The notes beneath the pieces are model-generated. The model was given only the letters and a program-made list of their open reading frames with translations. It searched no databases and was not told the DNA's origin. From Maricaulis sp034659015 (GTDB lineage Bacteria > Pseudomonadota > Alphaproteobacteria > Caulobacterales > Maricaulaceae): DNA of 64,000 nt. The stretch is from assembly GCA_034659015.1 (NCBI GenBank), contig JAYEGL010000017.1:402731-466730 (forward strand). Direction: 5' to 3'. Shown in pieces: positions 8,875 to 17,569 of this stretch; within the stretch, counting starts at the first letter, position 1, and every line of letters starts with the position of its first letter. Position numbers and translations under genes: made by a program.

Positions 8875-10056
8875 ATGGACCTGAACTTTACCCCCGAGGA
8901 GGACGCCTTCCGCCAGGAAGTGCGGACGTTCCTGAAGGAGAATCTCTCCGAGGAACTGGCCAACAAGGTTCGCAACGGACGCGAACTGACCAAGCAAGAC
9001 ATCGAGAGCTGGCACGCCCTGCTGCAGACCCGCAGCTGGCTGGCCACGACCTGGCCCGAGGAATATGGCGGCCCCGGCTGGAACGCCGTGCAGCGCCACA
9101 TCTTCGAGGAGGAGTGCGCCTTCGCCAATGCGCCGCGCATCGTGCCCTTCGGCGTCGGCATGCTCGGCCCGGTGCTGATCAAGTTCGGCAGCGACGAACA
9201 GAAGGCGGAGATCCTGCCGCGCATCCTGTCCGGCGAGGACTGGTGGTGCCAGGGCTATTCCGAGCCCGGCGCCGGCTCCGACCTGGCCAGCCTGAAGACC
9301 CGCGCCGTGCGCGACGGCGACGACTACATCATCAACGGCCAGAAGACCTGGACCACGCTGGGCCAGTTCGCCGACAAGATCTTCTGCCTGGTGCGCACCT
9401 CCACCGAAGGCAAGCCGCAGGAAGGCATTTCCTTTGTCCTGGTCGACCTCAATACGCCGGGCATCGAGATGCGTCCGATCAAGCTGATCGAGGGCGGTTT
9501 CGAGGTGAACGAGGTCTTCTTCACCGATGTCCGCGTGCCCGTCGCCAACCGCGTCGGCGAGGAAAACCAGGGCTGGACGATCGCCAAATACCTGCTGGGC
9601 CACGAGCGCACCAATATTGCCGGCGTCGGCGCCTCGACCGAGGCGCTCAACCAGCTCAAGGCGCTGGGCCGCAAGGTGAAGCGTTATGGCAAGCCGCTGG
9701 CGGCCGACCCGATCTTCGCGGCCAAGGTGGCCGAGGTGGAGATCGACCTGGAAGCCATGAGTATGACCAATCTGCGCATGCTGTTCGGCCGGTCCGACGC
9801 CCAAGGCTCAGTGTCGTCCATGCTGAAGATCAAGGGCACGGTGATCCGCCAGGCGATCAACGATCTGTCGCGCCGCGCGCTCGGTCCGGCCGCCGCCCCC
9901 TTCCCCTCCGAAGAGGTGATCGGCAATTACGGCATCGCACCGCCGGAAGCGGCCGCCAATGCCGCCAGCTATTTCAACAATCGCAAGCTTTCGATCTTTG
10001 GCGGGTCGAACGAGATCCAGCGCAACATCATCGCCAAAGAAACCTTCGGAGCCTGA
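8875..10056 (+). CDS. Acyl-CoA dehydrogenase, large subunit-like
   Basis: A 393-residue FAD-dependent acyl-CoA dehydrogenase that introduces a trans-2 double bond into an acyl-CoA and passes electrons to ETF. The N-terminal helical domain begins MDLNFTPEEDAFRQEV; the middle domain holds the FAD/substrate segment QGYSEPGAGSDLASLKTRA; the C-terminus holds the FAD-binding FGGSNEIQRNIIA. It is followed after 3 bp by a second, shorter member, an arrangement typical of heteromeric (alpha2beta2) acyl-CoA dehydrogenases such as the FadE pairs acting on branched or sterol side-chain CoA esters. Substrate not determinable. Confidence 0.94.
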   Translation: MDLNFTPEEDAFRQEVRTFLKENLSEELANKVRNGRELTKQDIESWHALLQTRSWLATTWPEEYGGPGWNAVQRHIFEEECAFANAPRIVPFGVGMLGPVLIKFGSDEQKAEILPRILSGEDWWCQGYSEPGAGSDLASLKTRAVRDGDDYIINGQKTWTTLGQFADKIFCLVRTSTEGKPQEGISFVLVDLNTPGIEMRPIKLIEGGFEVNEVFFTDVRVPVANRVGEENQGWTIAKYLLGHERTNIAGVGASTEALNQLKALGRKVKRYGKPLAADPIFAAKVAEVEIDLEAMSMTNLRMLFGRSDAQGSVSSMLKIKGTVIRQAINDLSRRALGPAAAPFPSEEVIGNYGIAPPEAAANAASYFNNRKLSIFGGSNEIQRNIIAKETFGA

Positions 10057-10059
10057 TCC

Positions 10060-11136
10060 ATGGATTTCACACCGACAGACGACCGCCGGATGATCGCGGA
10101 CAGCCTGCGCCGCTTTCTCACCGACACCTATCCGATCGAGCACCGCAATGCCGTGGCCTATGAGGGCGCGTATCACGACCCGAAGGGCTGGGCCGGCCTG
10201 GCCGAGCTGGGCATCATGGGCGCGCTCGTCACCGAGGATGATGGCGGTTTCGGCGGCGCCGGTTTCGACATCACCACCGTGTTCGAGGAAATCGGCCGGG
10301 CGATCTGCCCGGAACCGCTGCTGGGCAATCTGATGGCGCTGCGCCTTTACGCAGCCTTCGCCAAGTCCGAGCGGATCGAGGCCATCATCGCGGGCTCGGA
10401 CAAGGCGGCCTTCGCCTTCGACGAAAGCGACAGCTTCGGCGATCTCGACGCGATCGAGACCCGGGCCGAGGGCGGCAAGCTGACCGGCCGCAAGACCGTG
10501 GTCTATGGCGGCCATGCCGCCGACTACATTCTCGTGGCGGCGAAATCCGGCGGCAAGCTGGGCCTTTACGAGGTGAAGGCTTCGGATGCGGAAGTGCTCT
10601 CCTATCCGATGATCGACGGCGGCGGCGCCGCCGAGATCGTGCTGGACGGCACGCCGGCGGACAGTCTCGCCGAGGACGCCCGCGAGGCCATCGAGGCCGC
10701 GCTGGATGCCGGCCGCCTGGCCCTGTGCGCCGAGGCCGTCGGTGCGATGGACGTGCTCAAGGAGATGACGCGCGACTATCTCATGCAGCGCCAGCAGTTC
10801 GGCCGCCCGATCGCGCTCTTCCAGGCGCTGCAGCACCGGCTGGTCGATTTCTCCATCGAGATCGAACAGGCCCGCTCCATCGTCATCCATGCCGGCGGCA
10901 AGTTCGAGACGGAGGAACGCGCCCTGGCCGTGGCCAAGGCGAAGAACCTGATCGGCCGGGCCGGCAAGCTGGTCGCCGAGGAAGCCGTGCAGATGCATGG
11001 CGGTATCGGCATGACCTGGGAGTATGCCGGCTCGCACTATGCCAAGCGCCTGATCATGATCGACCACCAGCTGGGCGATACCGAGGATCAGCTGCGCAAG
11101 GTGATGGCGCTGACCGACATCACCCAGGCGGCCTAG
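10060..11136 (+). CDS. Acyl-CoA dehydrogenase, small subunit-like
   Basis: A 358-residue acyl-CoA dehydrogenase family protein starting 3 bp after its partner. The N-terminal domain is normal (FTPTDDRRMIADSLRRFL), the middle domain is degenerate (no GAGSDL-type motif), and the C-terminal helical domain is conserved (AEAVGAMDVLKEMTRDYLMQRQQFG, QMHGGIGMTWEY). Loss of the middle-domain motif with retained C-terminal motifs is what the second subunit of heteromeric enzymes shows: FAD and catalytic residues are shared across the interface. The pair ends at a clear terminator, so it is a two-gene operon. Confidence 0.92.
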   Translation: MDFTPTDDRRMIADSLRRFLTDTYPIEHRNAVAYEGAYHDPKGWAGLAELGIMGALVTEDDGGFGGAGFDITTVFEEIGRAICPEPLLGNLMALRLYAAFAKSERIEAIIAGSDKAAFAFDESDSFGDLDAIETRAEGGKLTGRKTVVYGGHAADYILVAAKSGGKLGLYEVKASDAEVLSYPMIDGGGAAEIVLDGTPADSLAEDAREAIEAALDAGRLALCAEAVGAMDVLKEMTRDYLMQRQQFGRPIALFQALQHRLVDFSIEIEQARSIVIHAGGKFETEERALAVAKAKNLIGRAGKLVAEEAVQMHGGIGMTWEYAGSHYAKRLIMIDHQLGDTEDQLRKVMALTDITQAA

Positions 11137-11161
11137 ACGCCGGCGCGACAAACGCCATCGG

Positions 11162-11190
11162 AAAGGCCCCGGCGATGCCGGGGCCTTTTT
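11162..11190 (+). terminator. Terminator of acyl-CoA dehydrogenase operon
   Basis: A 12-bp perfect stem (aaaggccccggc / gccggggccttt) with a 3-nt loop, followed by a T-rich run. It lies 25 bp after the second dehydrogenase gene. Confidence 0.9.
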
Positions 11191-11295
11191 CTTTGACGGC
11201 CCGCCGTCATCGGCACCGCCCCGTTTTGCTGTTTTAACGAATCGTCGGCCTAATTCATGATGATATGGCATCGGACTGGGGAGGCCGATCCGGGA

Positions 11296-13950
11296 ATGAA
11301 TGCGGTCATCAGACTTGCCGGTGTCGGCCTTGCCTGCGTCGTGCTGGGCGAGCTTTCCCTGCTTCTTTCCGTCCCCCCGGGATTTTACGTGCCGGTGTGG
11401 GCCGTCGCGGGCCTCGCCGTCGCCGCCACGGCCCTGTGGGGCCGTATCATGCTCATTCCGGTCGCCATCGGCACATTCATCGTGGCGGGAGACCTGGCCC
11501 TGCGGCAGTTCGGCACGACGCCGGAGGCGGCTGCAGTTTTCGCGCTCTTCGGCATGCTGGGCACGATCGGACAGGGCGAGCTGGGACGGCTCATCCTGCG
11601 GCACAAAGACCCCCGGTCCGGCTGGACGCTGGAGACCGGCCGGGAAATCCTGCGCGTGGTCGGCGTGGCCGGGCCGGTCGCAGCCCTGCCCATGGCGGTC
11701 GCCTTTCCGGTCGGCGTGACGCTGGCCGGGCTGGAACCCGCCTTCTCCAACGCACCGATCTATCTGAAGTCCTGGCTGTCCAGCGCGGTCGGCATCGTCG
11801 TCTTCACACCGGTCATCCTGCTTCTGGCCGAAAGCAGGCTGGTCAGCCGGCGGCGCAAGTTCGCGGTCGTCACGCCCATGGCACTGTTGCTCGCCACGGC
11901 CGTCACCGTCTTTGCCTTCAGCCGTGCGGACGGCCTGCACGACCGGCGCGAGACCTTTTCCACGCTGACCGCGCGCGACCAGCGGTCGATTGCGGAATCG
12001 CTCAACGGCCTGCATCGCGGGCTGACCCAGCTCGGCGGCCTGTTCGCGGCCTCCGAATCGGTGACGCCCGAGGAATTCGAGACCTTCGTCTCGGTGGCCT
12101 TTCCCCGGCGGCTGCAGGTCGACGATGTGCGGTGGGCGCCGCGCGTCCCGAACGCCCGCGATGCCGGATCCATGGAGCGATACACCTATTCCGGGGAGGT
12201 CGGTAACGAGGTTACGGTCTATCCGCTCCTGCCGGACAGCCCGGCCGGAGACGGCATCGCGACCAGCGTGGCCGGGATCGACATGCGCGAGATTGTGGAC
12301 GCGGCGATCGCCGGCCAGCCGGTGATCGCCCGACTGGCCCGCCATCGCATGCCCGACACCGTCGAGCATGTCGGCGATGCCAGCCACACGCTCGTGATCG
12401 CCGCTCCGGCCTTTACCAGCCGGGCAGTCCCGGACAATCCGGCCGACCGTCGCCGCGACCTCTCCGGGCTGGCCCTGTGCAGGGTCGATCTGACCACGCT
12501 CCTGGGTCATGTGGCTGCGCGCCGCGCAGCCGACTACGTGCTGCATGTGGAGGTCGTCGCGGAAGACCGGCGCCACGCCCTTTTCGGCTCGACGCCGCGG
12601 GAGGCTGCGCCGCTGGACACGACCCACACCCTGGCGCTCGGCGGGCTGGATCTGCGCTTCACCTATACGGCAACACCGGGCTTCCTGGACCGCCACCAGG
12701 ACTGGCTGTCCTGGGCGACCCTGGTCGTCGGCCTCGCCTTCATCGCACTGCTCAATGCCCTCACCCTGTTGAGCACGGCCCGGGCCGACCTCGTCCAGAG
12801 ACTGGTCGACCGCAAGACCAGGGAAGTCGAGGACCTCTCGCGCAATCTCGTCCTGATCCTGGAAAGCGCCGCGGACGGGATTATCGGCATCGGCCCGGAC
12901 GGGCTGGCCACCATGGTCAATCCGGCCGCGGCCCGCCTGCTCGGCTACAGCCCGGAGGAGCTGACCGGAACACGGATCCACGACGTGATCCACCCGGTGG
13001 ACAGCCAGGGGCGCCCGCATTCCCGCGCCGACTGCCCGATGGTGTCGAAAACGCGCGAGGCGTCGCTCCGCAACGGTGTGGAGCCCTTCCGCCGCAAGGA
13101 CGGTACGAGTTTCACCGCCGAGTATTCCAGCGAGCCGATGTTCGACGAGGCGGGCTCGCTGCTGGGCGTTGTGACCGTGTTCCGCGACATCACCGAGCGC
13201 CAGCAGGCCCATGCCGAACGCGAGCGTTTCATCGCCGAGCTGTCGCGCGCCAATGAGGAGCTGGAACGTTTCGCCTTCGCCGCCAGCCACGACCTGCAGG
13301 AACCCCTGCGCCTGATCTCCAATTTCAACGCCCTGCTGGCGCGGCGCTATGGCGACAGCCTGGACGAGGCCGGTCACGGCTATATCCAGCATTCCATCCA
13401 GGCCGCCGAACGCATGCAGGCGCTGATTTCCGATCTGCTCGCCTACAGCCGGCTCAACCACGATACCGAGCCCCGGCATGCCGATGTCCCGCTGGACGAG
13501 GTCGCCGGCGATGCCATCCGCAATCTCCGGGCCGCCATCGATCGCGACGGCGCGGACATCGCACTCGACGAACTCCCGACGGTCCGGGGCAACCGCGCCC
13601 GGCTGACCCAGCTGATGCAGAACCTGATCGGCAATGCGATCAAGTATCACGAGCCGGGTACGTCCGTTGCCGTGCGCATCACGGCGCAGGATGACGGCGA
13701 GGCCTGGCGGATCGGGATCGCCGACAACGGGATCGGTATCGCTCCGCAATACCGCGAACAGATTTTCCAGCCCTTCAAGCGCCTGCATGCCAAGGACGAG
13801 TATTCGGGCACCGGGATGGGCCTGGCGATCTGCCGAAAAATTATTGAGAGTCATGGAGGTGTGCTATGGGTCGAGGAAAGCCAGACAGGTGGGAGCCTGT
13901 TCCTGTTCACACTGCCCAAGGTCGGCGCATCCGCCCATGACACGCACTGA
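11296..13950 (+). CDS. MASE1-CHASE-PAS sensor histidine kinase
   Basis: A membrane-bound hybrid-type sensor kinase of about 884 residues. The N-terminal third is a multi-pass MASE1-like sensor region, then an extracytoplasmic CHASE-like domain (FETFVSVAFPRR...WAPRV), a helix near residue 470-490, and a PAS domain (LESAADGIIGIGPDG...VTVFRDITERQ). The HisKA box has the phospho-acceptor in FAASHDLQEPLR; HATPase boxes are NLIGNAIKYH, IADNGIGIA and GTGMGLAICRKI. This kinase core is the phytochrome-like type. ATG at 11257 is possible but has no ribosome site; GGGGAGG precedes 11296. It overlaps the next gene by 14 nt, marking a cognate pair. The ligand is unknown. Confidence 0.9.
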   Translation: MNAVIRLAGVGLACVVLGELSLLLSVPPGFYVPVWAVAGLAVAATALWGRIMLIPVAIGTFIVAGDLALRQFGTTPEAAAVFALFGMLGTIGQGELGRLILRHKDPRSGWTLETGREILRVVGVAGPVAALPMAVAFPVGVTLAGLEPAFSNAPIYLKSWLSSAVGIVVFTPVILLLAESRLVSRRRKFAVVTPMALLLATAVTVFAFSRADGLHDRRETFSTLTARDQRSIAESLNGLHRGLTQLGGLFAASESVTPEEFETFVSVAFPRRLQVDDVRWAPRVPNARDAGSMERYTYSGEVGNEVTVYPLLPDSPAGDGIATSVAGIDMREIVDAAIAGQPVIARLARHRMPDTVEHVGDASHTLVIAAPAFTSRAVPDNPADRRRDLSGLALCRVDLTTLLGHVAARRAADYVLHVEVVAEDRRHALFGSTPREAAPLDTTHTLALGGLDLRFTYTATPGFLDRHQDWLSWATLVVGLAFIALLNALTLLSTARADLVQRLVDRKTREVEDLSRNLVLILESAADGIIGIGPDGLATMVNPAAARLLGYSPEELTGTRIHDVIHPVDSQGRPHSRADCPMVSKTREASLRNGVEPFRRKDGTSFTAEYSSEPMFDEAGSLLGVVTVFRDITERQQAHAERERFIAELSRANEELERFAFAASHDLQEPLRLISNFNALLARRYGDSLDEAGHGYIQHSIQAAERMQALISDLLAYSRLNHDTEPRHADVPLDEVAGDAIRNLRAAIDRDGADIALDELPTVRGNRARLTQLMQNLIGNAIKYHEPGTSVAVRITAQDDGEAWRIGIADNGIGIAPQYREQIFQPFKRLHAKDEYSGTGMGLAICRKIIESHGGVLWVEESQTGGSLFLFTLPKVGASAHDTH

Positions 13951-14413
13951 CGCCTCTTCATCCAGACGTCCGCGAATCCTGCTCGTGGAAGACAATGCCG
14001 GCGACGAATTCCTCGTCACAGACGCCTTCGAGCACGCCGGTTTTCCCTACGAAATGGAAGTCGCGCGAAACGGCGAGGAAGCGCTGCAGCGGCTCAGGCA
14101 GGAGGGCGATTATGCCGGCAGGCCGTCCCCGGATCTCGTTCTGCTCGATCTCAACCTGCCGCGCCTGGACGGGCGCGACGTACTGCGCAGCGTGAAGAGC
14201 GACAGCACCCTGTCGCAGATCCCCGTACTGATCCTGACGACCTCGTCGTCCCCGGACGATATCGACACGTGCTATTCCCTGCACGCGAACGCCTTCATGA
14301 CCAAGCCCTTCGAAGTGGGCGGCTACGAGGCCATCGTCGAGGCCATACGCGCCTTCTGGTTCAGCGTGGCCACCCTGCCCGACCCGCTGCGGCATCGCGG
14401 CGGCGTGGCCTGA
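13937..14413 (+). CDS. CheY-like response regulator (Rcp1 type)
   Basis: A 158-residue stand-alone receiver domain. The acidic pocket is VEDNAGDE, the phospho-acceptor lies in LLDLNLPRLDGRDVLR, the switch threonine in ILTTSS and the lysine in FMTKPF. The asparagine-rich loop and the insert before LVLLDL match the Rcp1/cyanobacterial phytochrome-partner group, which agrees with the kinase type upstream. There is no output domain, so it signals by protein contact. Translation starts inside the kinase gene (14-nt overlap), so the two are translationally coupled. Confidence 0.92.
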   Translation: MTRTDASSSRRPRILLVEDNAGDEFLVTDAFEHAGFPYEMEVARNGEEALQRLRQEGDYAGRPSPDLVLLDLNLPRLDGRDVLRSVKSDSTLSQIPVLILTTSSSPDDIDTCYSLHANAFMTKPFEVGGYEAIVEAIRAFWFSVATLPDPLRHRGGVA

Positions 14414-14505
14414 CGCCACGTAGCGGCCAGGGCGCGCCTTAAATCGTCTCCACAATCTGCCCGCGGGTGCTGGACGCCGCGGCGCGGGCGGTTATCCTGC
14501 CGGCC

Positions 14506-15099
14506 ATGACGAGCCTGACCGCCCTTGCCCTGCTGGCCGGCCTGACCTTTCAGGAGACGCCGCCCGCCAATCCCCCGGCCGATGTCGAGGTGGCGCCGCG
14601 CAGCGAATTCCAGAGCCCGGACGTCCGGCTCGACGAACGTCTGGACGCGCTTGCCGAGGCGGAGACACCGCGCGAGGCCGCGCCGCTGATCGACGAGATC
14701 CAGGCGCTCTGGGCACATTCCGGCAGCGACACCATCTCGCTCCTCATGGACCGCGGCGCCGCGGCCGAGGCCGCCGGCGACGAACGGATCGCGGCACGCA
14801 TGTACAGTCATGTCACCCGGCTGGATCCGGACTTTGCCGAGGGCTGGCTCGCCGCGGGCCGCATGGCGGCCCAGGCCGAGGACTGGGCCTATGCGCTGGA
14901 AACGCTGAACACGGCCCTCACGCTGGAGCCGCGCCGCTACGATGCCTATCTCACCCTCGGCCGCGTCCTGGAACGCGCCGAGGAGGCCGAGGCCGCGCTC
15001 GAGGCCTACGAAGCCGCGCTGGCCATCTATCCGGCCCATGAGGATGCGCGCGAAGCCCGCGACCGGCTGGCCGAGGCGCTGGCCGGCCGCGCGCTCTGA
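14506..15099 (+). CDS. Exported TPR-repeat protein
   Basis: A 197-residue protein with a short N-terminal hydrophobic signal (TSLTALALLAGLTF) followed by a Pro-rich linker and about three to four tetratricopeptide repeats (roughly residues 75-190; WAYALETLNTALTLEPRRYDAY is typical). It is probably a periplasmic scaffold. The start at 14506 places the signal at the N-terminus; an upstream in-frame start at 14467 would bury it. The stop is 3 bp before the next gene, so the two form an operon. No specific function can be assigned. Confidence 0.75.
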   Translation: MTSLTALALLAGLTFQETPPANPPADVEVAPRSEFQSPDVRLDERLDALAEAETPREAAPLIDEIQALWAHSGSDTISLLMDRGAAAEAAGDERIAARMYSHVTRLDPDFAEGWLAAGRMAAQAEDWAYALETLNTALTLEPRRYDAYLTLGRVLERAEEAEAALEAYEAALAIYPAHEDAREARDRLAEALAGRAL

Positions 15100-15102
15100 A
15101 CA

Positions 15103-16074
15103 ATGACCGTCATCGCCCTGATCGCCGGCGCCGCTCTGCTCGTCCTGCTGACCGGCCTCGTCGTCGCACGCCTCAATGTGCGCCGGATCGAACGCACACA
15201 TCCGCCCGGCGCCGACTTCGCCGACGTGTCGGGCCACCGGCTGCACTACCGCCGGACCGGAGACCCTGCCCGCCCGGCCATTCTCGTCCTGCACGGGGCC
15301 ACCAGCAATCTGGAAGAGCCGCACATGGCGCTGGCGGACACCTTCTCCGGCGAGCATGTCATCTGGCTCGACCGGCCCGGCCTGGGCTGGTCGGAACGTC
15401 CCAAAGGCCGCTGGTCGCCACAAGCCGAAGCCGCCCTCATCGCGGATTTTCTCGCCACGCTGGATATTCCAGCCGCGGTCGTGATCGGTCATTCCTGGGG
15501 GGCGGCGATCGCCATGCGTCTGGCGATCGACCATCCCGGTCGCGTCGACGGGCTGGTCCTGGTCGCCCCGGCCCTGTCCGCCTGGATCGGCCGCGCCGCC
15601 TGGTTCAACACAGCCAGTTTCTGGCCGCTCGTCGGTCCGCTGATCTCACACCTCGCCGTGCCGCTCGTCGGCCGCGGCCAGGCCGCCAGCGGCGCCAGGA
15701 CCGCCTTCAGCCCGGAAGCCGTGCCGGAAGACTATCTCACCCGATCCGCCCTGCCGCTCCTGCTGCGGCCGGCGGTCTGGAAGGCCAATGCCGCCGACAT
15801 GGCGATGGTGAACACGCATCTGGAACAGCAGGAAACCCGCTATGAGAGCGTGGACATCCCCGCTGTCGTGCTGGCGGGCAAGGCCGACACGGTCGTCTGG
15901 TCGAAGCGCCATGGCGGCCAGGTGGCCGAACGCATGCCGCGCGGCGAAATGCGCTGGGTCCCGGGCGCCGGGCACAATCTCCACCACCACCACCCGCACG
16001 CCGTGCTCGAGGCGGTCCGCGATGTCCGGGGACAACTGCGCGAAAGCGGAAAATCGGCTGGCGGAGCCGCTTGA
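15103..16074 (+). CDS. Membrane-anchored alpha/beta hydrolase
   Basis: A 323-residue alpha/beta hydrolase with an N-terminal membrane segment (residues 3-25). The fold markers are visible: LVLHGATSNLEEP oxyanion loop, nucleophile elbow GHSWGAA, acid region AGKADTVVW and catalytic histidine in GAGHNLHHHHPHAV. The unusual HNLHHHHPH run beside the catalytic His is notable but lies in a loop. It probably acts as an esterase or lipase at the inner membrane. It is the second gene of the TPR-hydrolase operon. Confidence 0.85.
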   Translation: MTVIALIAGAALLVLLTGLVVARLNVRRIERTHPPGADFADVSGHRLHYRRTGDPARPAILVLHGATSNLEEPHMALADTFSGEHVIWLDRPGLGWSERPKGRWSPQAEAALIADFLATLDIPAAVVIGHSWGAAIAMRLAIDHPGRVDGLVLVAPALSAWIGRAAWFNTASFWPLVGPLISHLAVPLVGRGQAASGARTAFSPEAVPEDYLTRSALPLLLRPAVWKANAADMAMVNTHLEQQETRYESVDIPAVVLAGKADTVVWSKRHGGQVAERMPRGEMRWVPGAGHNLHHHHPHAVLEAVRDVRGQLRESGKSAGGAA

Positions 16075-16129
16075 GACAGCGGACGCGCGCCACTAGTCTC
16101 CCAGCCCGTCCCGAGAAGAGGTTTGCGAC

Positions 16130-16420
16130 ATGGCTTTCACCGACACCGCTCCTGAAGATACCGGCCCCATCGACCAGTCGGACGCCATCGGCGGCGCCGC
16201 GCGCGAGCAGATCAAGGCCTTCGTCGCCCGGATCGAGCGCCTCGAGGAGGACAAGGCCAATGTCATGGCCGACATGAAGGAAGTGTATGCCGAGGCCAAG
16301 TCGATGGGCTTCGACACCAAGATCCTCCGCAAGGTGATCTCCCTGCGCAAGATCGACCGCCGCGAGCGCCAGGAAGCCGACGCGCTTCTGGAATTGTATC
16401 TGGGCGCCGTGGAAGGCTAG
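16130..16420 (+). CDS. gapR: GapR-family DNA-binding protein (DUF2312)
   Basis: A 96-residue DUF2312 protein. In Caulobacter, GapR is a nucleoid-associated protein that encircles overtwisted, AT-rich DNA ahead of replication and transcription and stimulates topoisomerases. The helical core AAREQIKAFVARIERLEEDKANVMADMKEVYAEAKSMGFD is the family signature, followed by the basic segment TKILRKVISLRKIDRRERQE that lines the DNA channel. A TacA-like gene lies about 1.2 kb further on, as near gapR in Caulobacter (from memory CC_3319 and CC_3315), which supports orthology. Confidence 0.95.
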   Translation: MAFTDTAPEDTGPIDQSDAIGGAAREQIKAFVARIERLEEDKANVMADMKEVYAEAKSMGFDTKILRKVISLRKIDRRERQEADALLELYLGAVEG

Positions 16421-16451
16421 ACTGAACGCCTCCCGCATCGCCGGAGGCCCG

Positions 16452-16934
16452 ATGGTTCGCAAGATCGACGAGAAGAAGACCAAACGCGCCCTGCGACGGC
16501 TGAGCCGTGCCCGCAAGGCGGCGGAGACGTCTGACACGCCCGATCGCGAACTGTCCGAATGGGAGGGCGAGTTTCTCGGCTCGCTCGAGGAGCGGCTGGA
16601 AACCTACGGGTCCGCCTTCAACGACCCGGACAAGGGCAATACGGAGGAGGCGCTCTCGGCGCGTCAGACGGTCAAGCTGCGCGAGATCGAGAAGAAGGCG
16701 AAGGGCAAGGCCCGCAAGCCGATGTCGCGCGGACAGGGCTTCAAGCGAAAGACACCGGCGCGGCCCGCACGCGGCCGCGACATCTACGAGGATATCGAAC
16801 CGGACCCTCCTGCGTCCGACGATACCTCACAACCGGATGCGGGCGAGCCGGCCGAAACGCCCGAAATGCGGCGCGCGCGCTTCATGATCGTACGCGACGA
16901 TGCGGATGACGACAAAAGCCGGGGGCGGCATTAG
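16452..16934 (+). CDS. Conserved highly charged hypothetical protein
   Basis: A 160-residue soluble protein, unrecognised. The N-terminus is strongly basic (MVRKIDEKKTKRALRRLSRARKAAE), then a predicted helical part (ELSEWEGEFLGSLEERLETYG, about 30-85), a basic KKAKGKARKPMSRGQGFKRK stretch, and an acidic Pro-rich tail ending ARFMIVRDDADDDKSRG. Charge separation and basic patches suggest nucleic-acid contact, which is only an inference. It starts 31 bp after gapR on the same strand and could be co-transcribed with it. Confidence 0.7.
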   Translation: MVRKIDEKKTKRALRRLSRARKAAETSDTPDRELSEWEGEFLGSLEERLETYGSAFNDPDKGNTEEALSARQTVKLREIEKKAKGKARKPMSRGQGFKRKTPARPARGRDIYEDIEPDPPASDDTSQPDAGEPAETPEMRRARFMIVRDDADDDKSRGRH

Positions 16935-17022
16935 CCGCGCGTTAAACCTGCGGTCCGATTGCGCGGGCGCCGGCGAGGACGGGGATCTATTGTGAAGGAC
17001 GTTCACAGATGGATCCCCCGCA

Positions 17023-17532
17023 ATGCCCGAAGCCATCGCCCGCATCGCCGCATTCGAAACCACGCTCTTTGAAGCCCTCGACGCGGCCGGGACGGCCGGT
17101 CTTGACGACGCGGCGGGCCGGGATGCGTTCCGCCGCGCCATGACGGCACTGGACAGCGCGGTGGAATGCCGGTCCGAGCAGCTTTACACGCCCCTCGCTG
17201 CCGACCCGCTGACACGCGATTATGTCTCGCACCTGGACGCCCAGCTCTGCGACCTGGCCGCCCGGATCGATATCCTGCGCGCCCATATCGAGCTCGGACT
17301 GGAGACGGGATGCGAGGACGAGACGGTCATGAACGCCTCCCTCACCCGCCTGGCCAGCCAGCTGAAAATCCGCTTCAGCCGCGAATCCGCGCTGATACCG
17401 GTCTACTTCAGCTGGTGCGACCGTCACGCAGCGGCCGCCGCCAGCGCCTTACTCCGTCCCGCAAACGAAACCGGGCCGGAAGTTTCAGACTTCCGGCCCG
17501 GCCGCGTGCCCCCAACCCGGCCTGCCCTATGA
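17023..17532 (+). CDS. Hypothetical helical protein
   Basis: A 169-residue mostly alpha-helical soluble protein of unknown family. It has five cysteine or histidine residues scattered in the helices and no export signal. The last about 20 residues (TGPEVSDFRPGRVPPTRP) are encoded across a perfect 13-bp hairpin, so the tail may be a read-through of the transcript end and not conserved. It is convergent with the TacA-like gene. Confidence 0.55.
   Translation: MPEAIARIAAFETTLFEALDAAGTAGLDDAAGRDAFRRAMTALDSAVECRSEQLYTPLAADPLTRDYVSHLDAQLCDLAARIDILRAHIELGLETGCEDETVMNASLTRLASQLKIRFSRESALIPVYFSWCDRHAAAAASALLRPANETGPEVSDFRPGRVPPTRPAL
17471..17501. terminator. 13-bp hairpin inside the 3' end of a coding region
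   Basis: A perfect 13-bp stem (ccgggccggaagt / acttccggcccgg) with a 5-nt loop, about 30 bp before the stop of the upstream hypothetical gene and about 70 bp before the convergent tacA-like stop. There is no T tract on either strand. It is placed where a shared bidirectional transcript end is expected. Confidence 0.5.
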
Positions 17533-17569
17533 CGGCCCGTCACGGCAGGCGAGCTCGTCTTGACGATGG

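Noticed and set aside
9808..13854. A 1348-codon open frame on the minus strand across the acyl-CoA dehydrogenase and kinase genes
   Set aside because: It is antisense to three well-supported genes, with His/Gly/Arg/Asp-rich low-complexity translation typical of GC-rich shadow frames.
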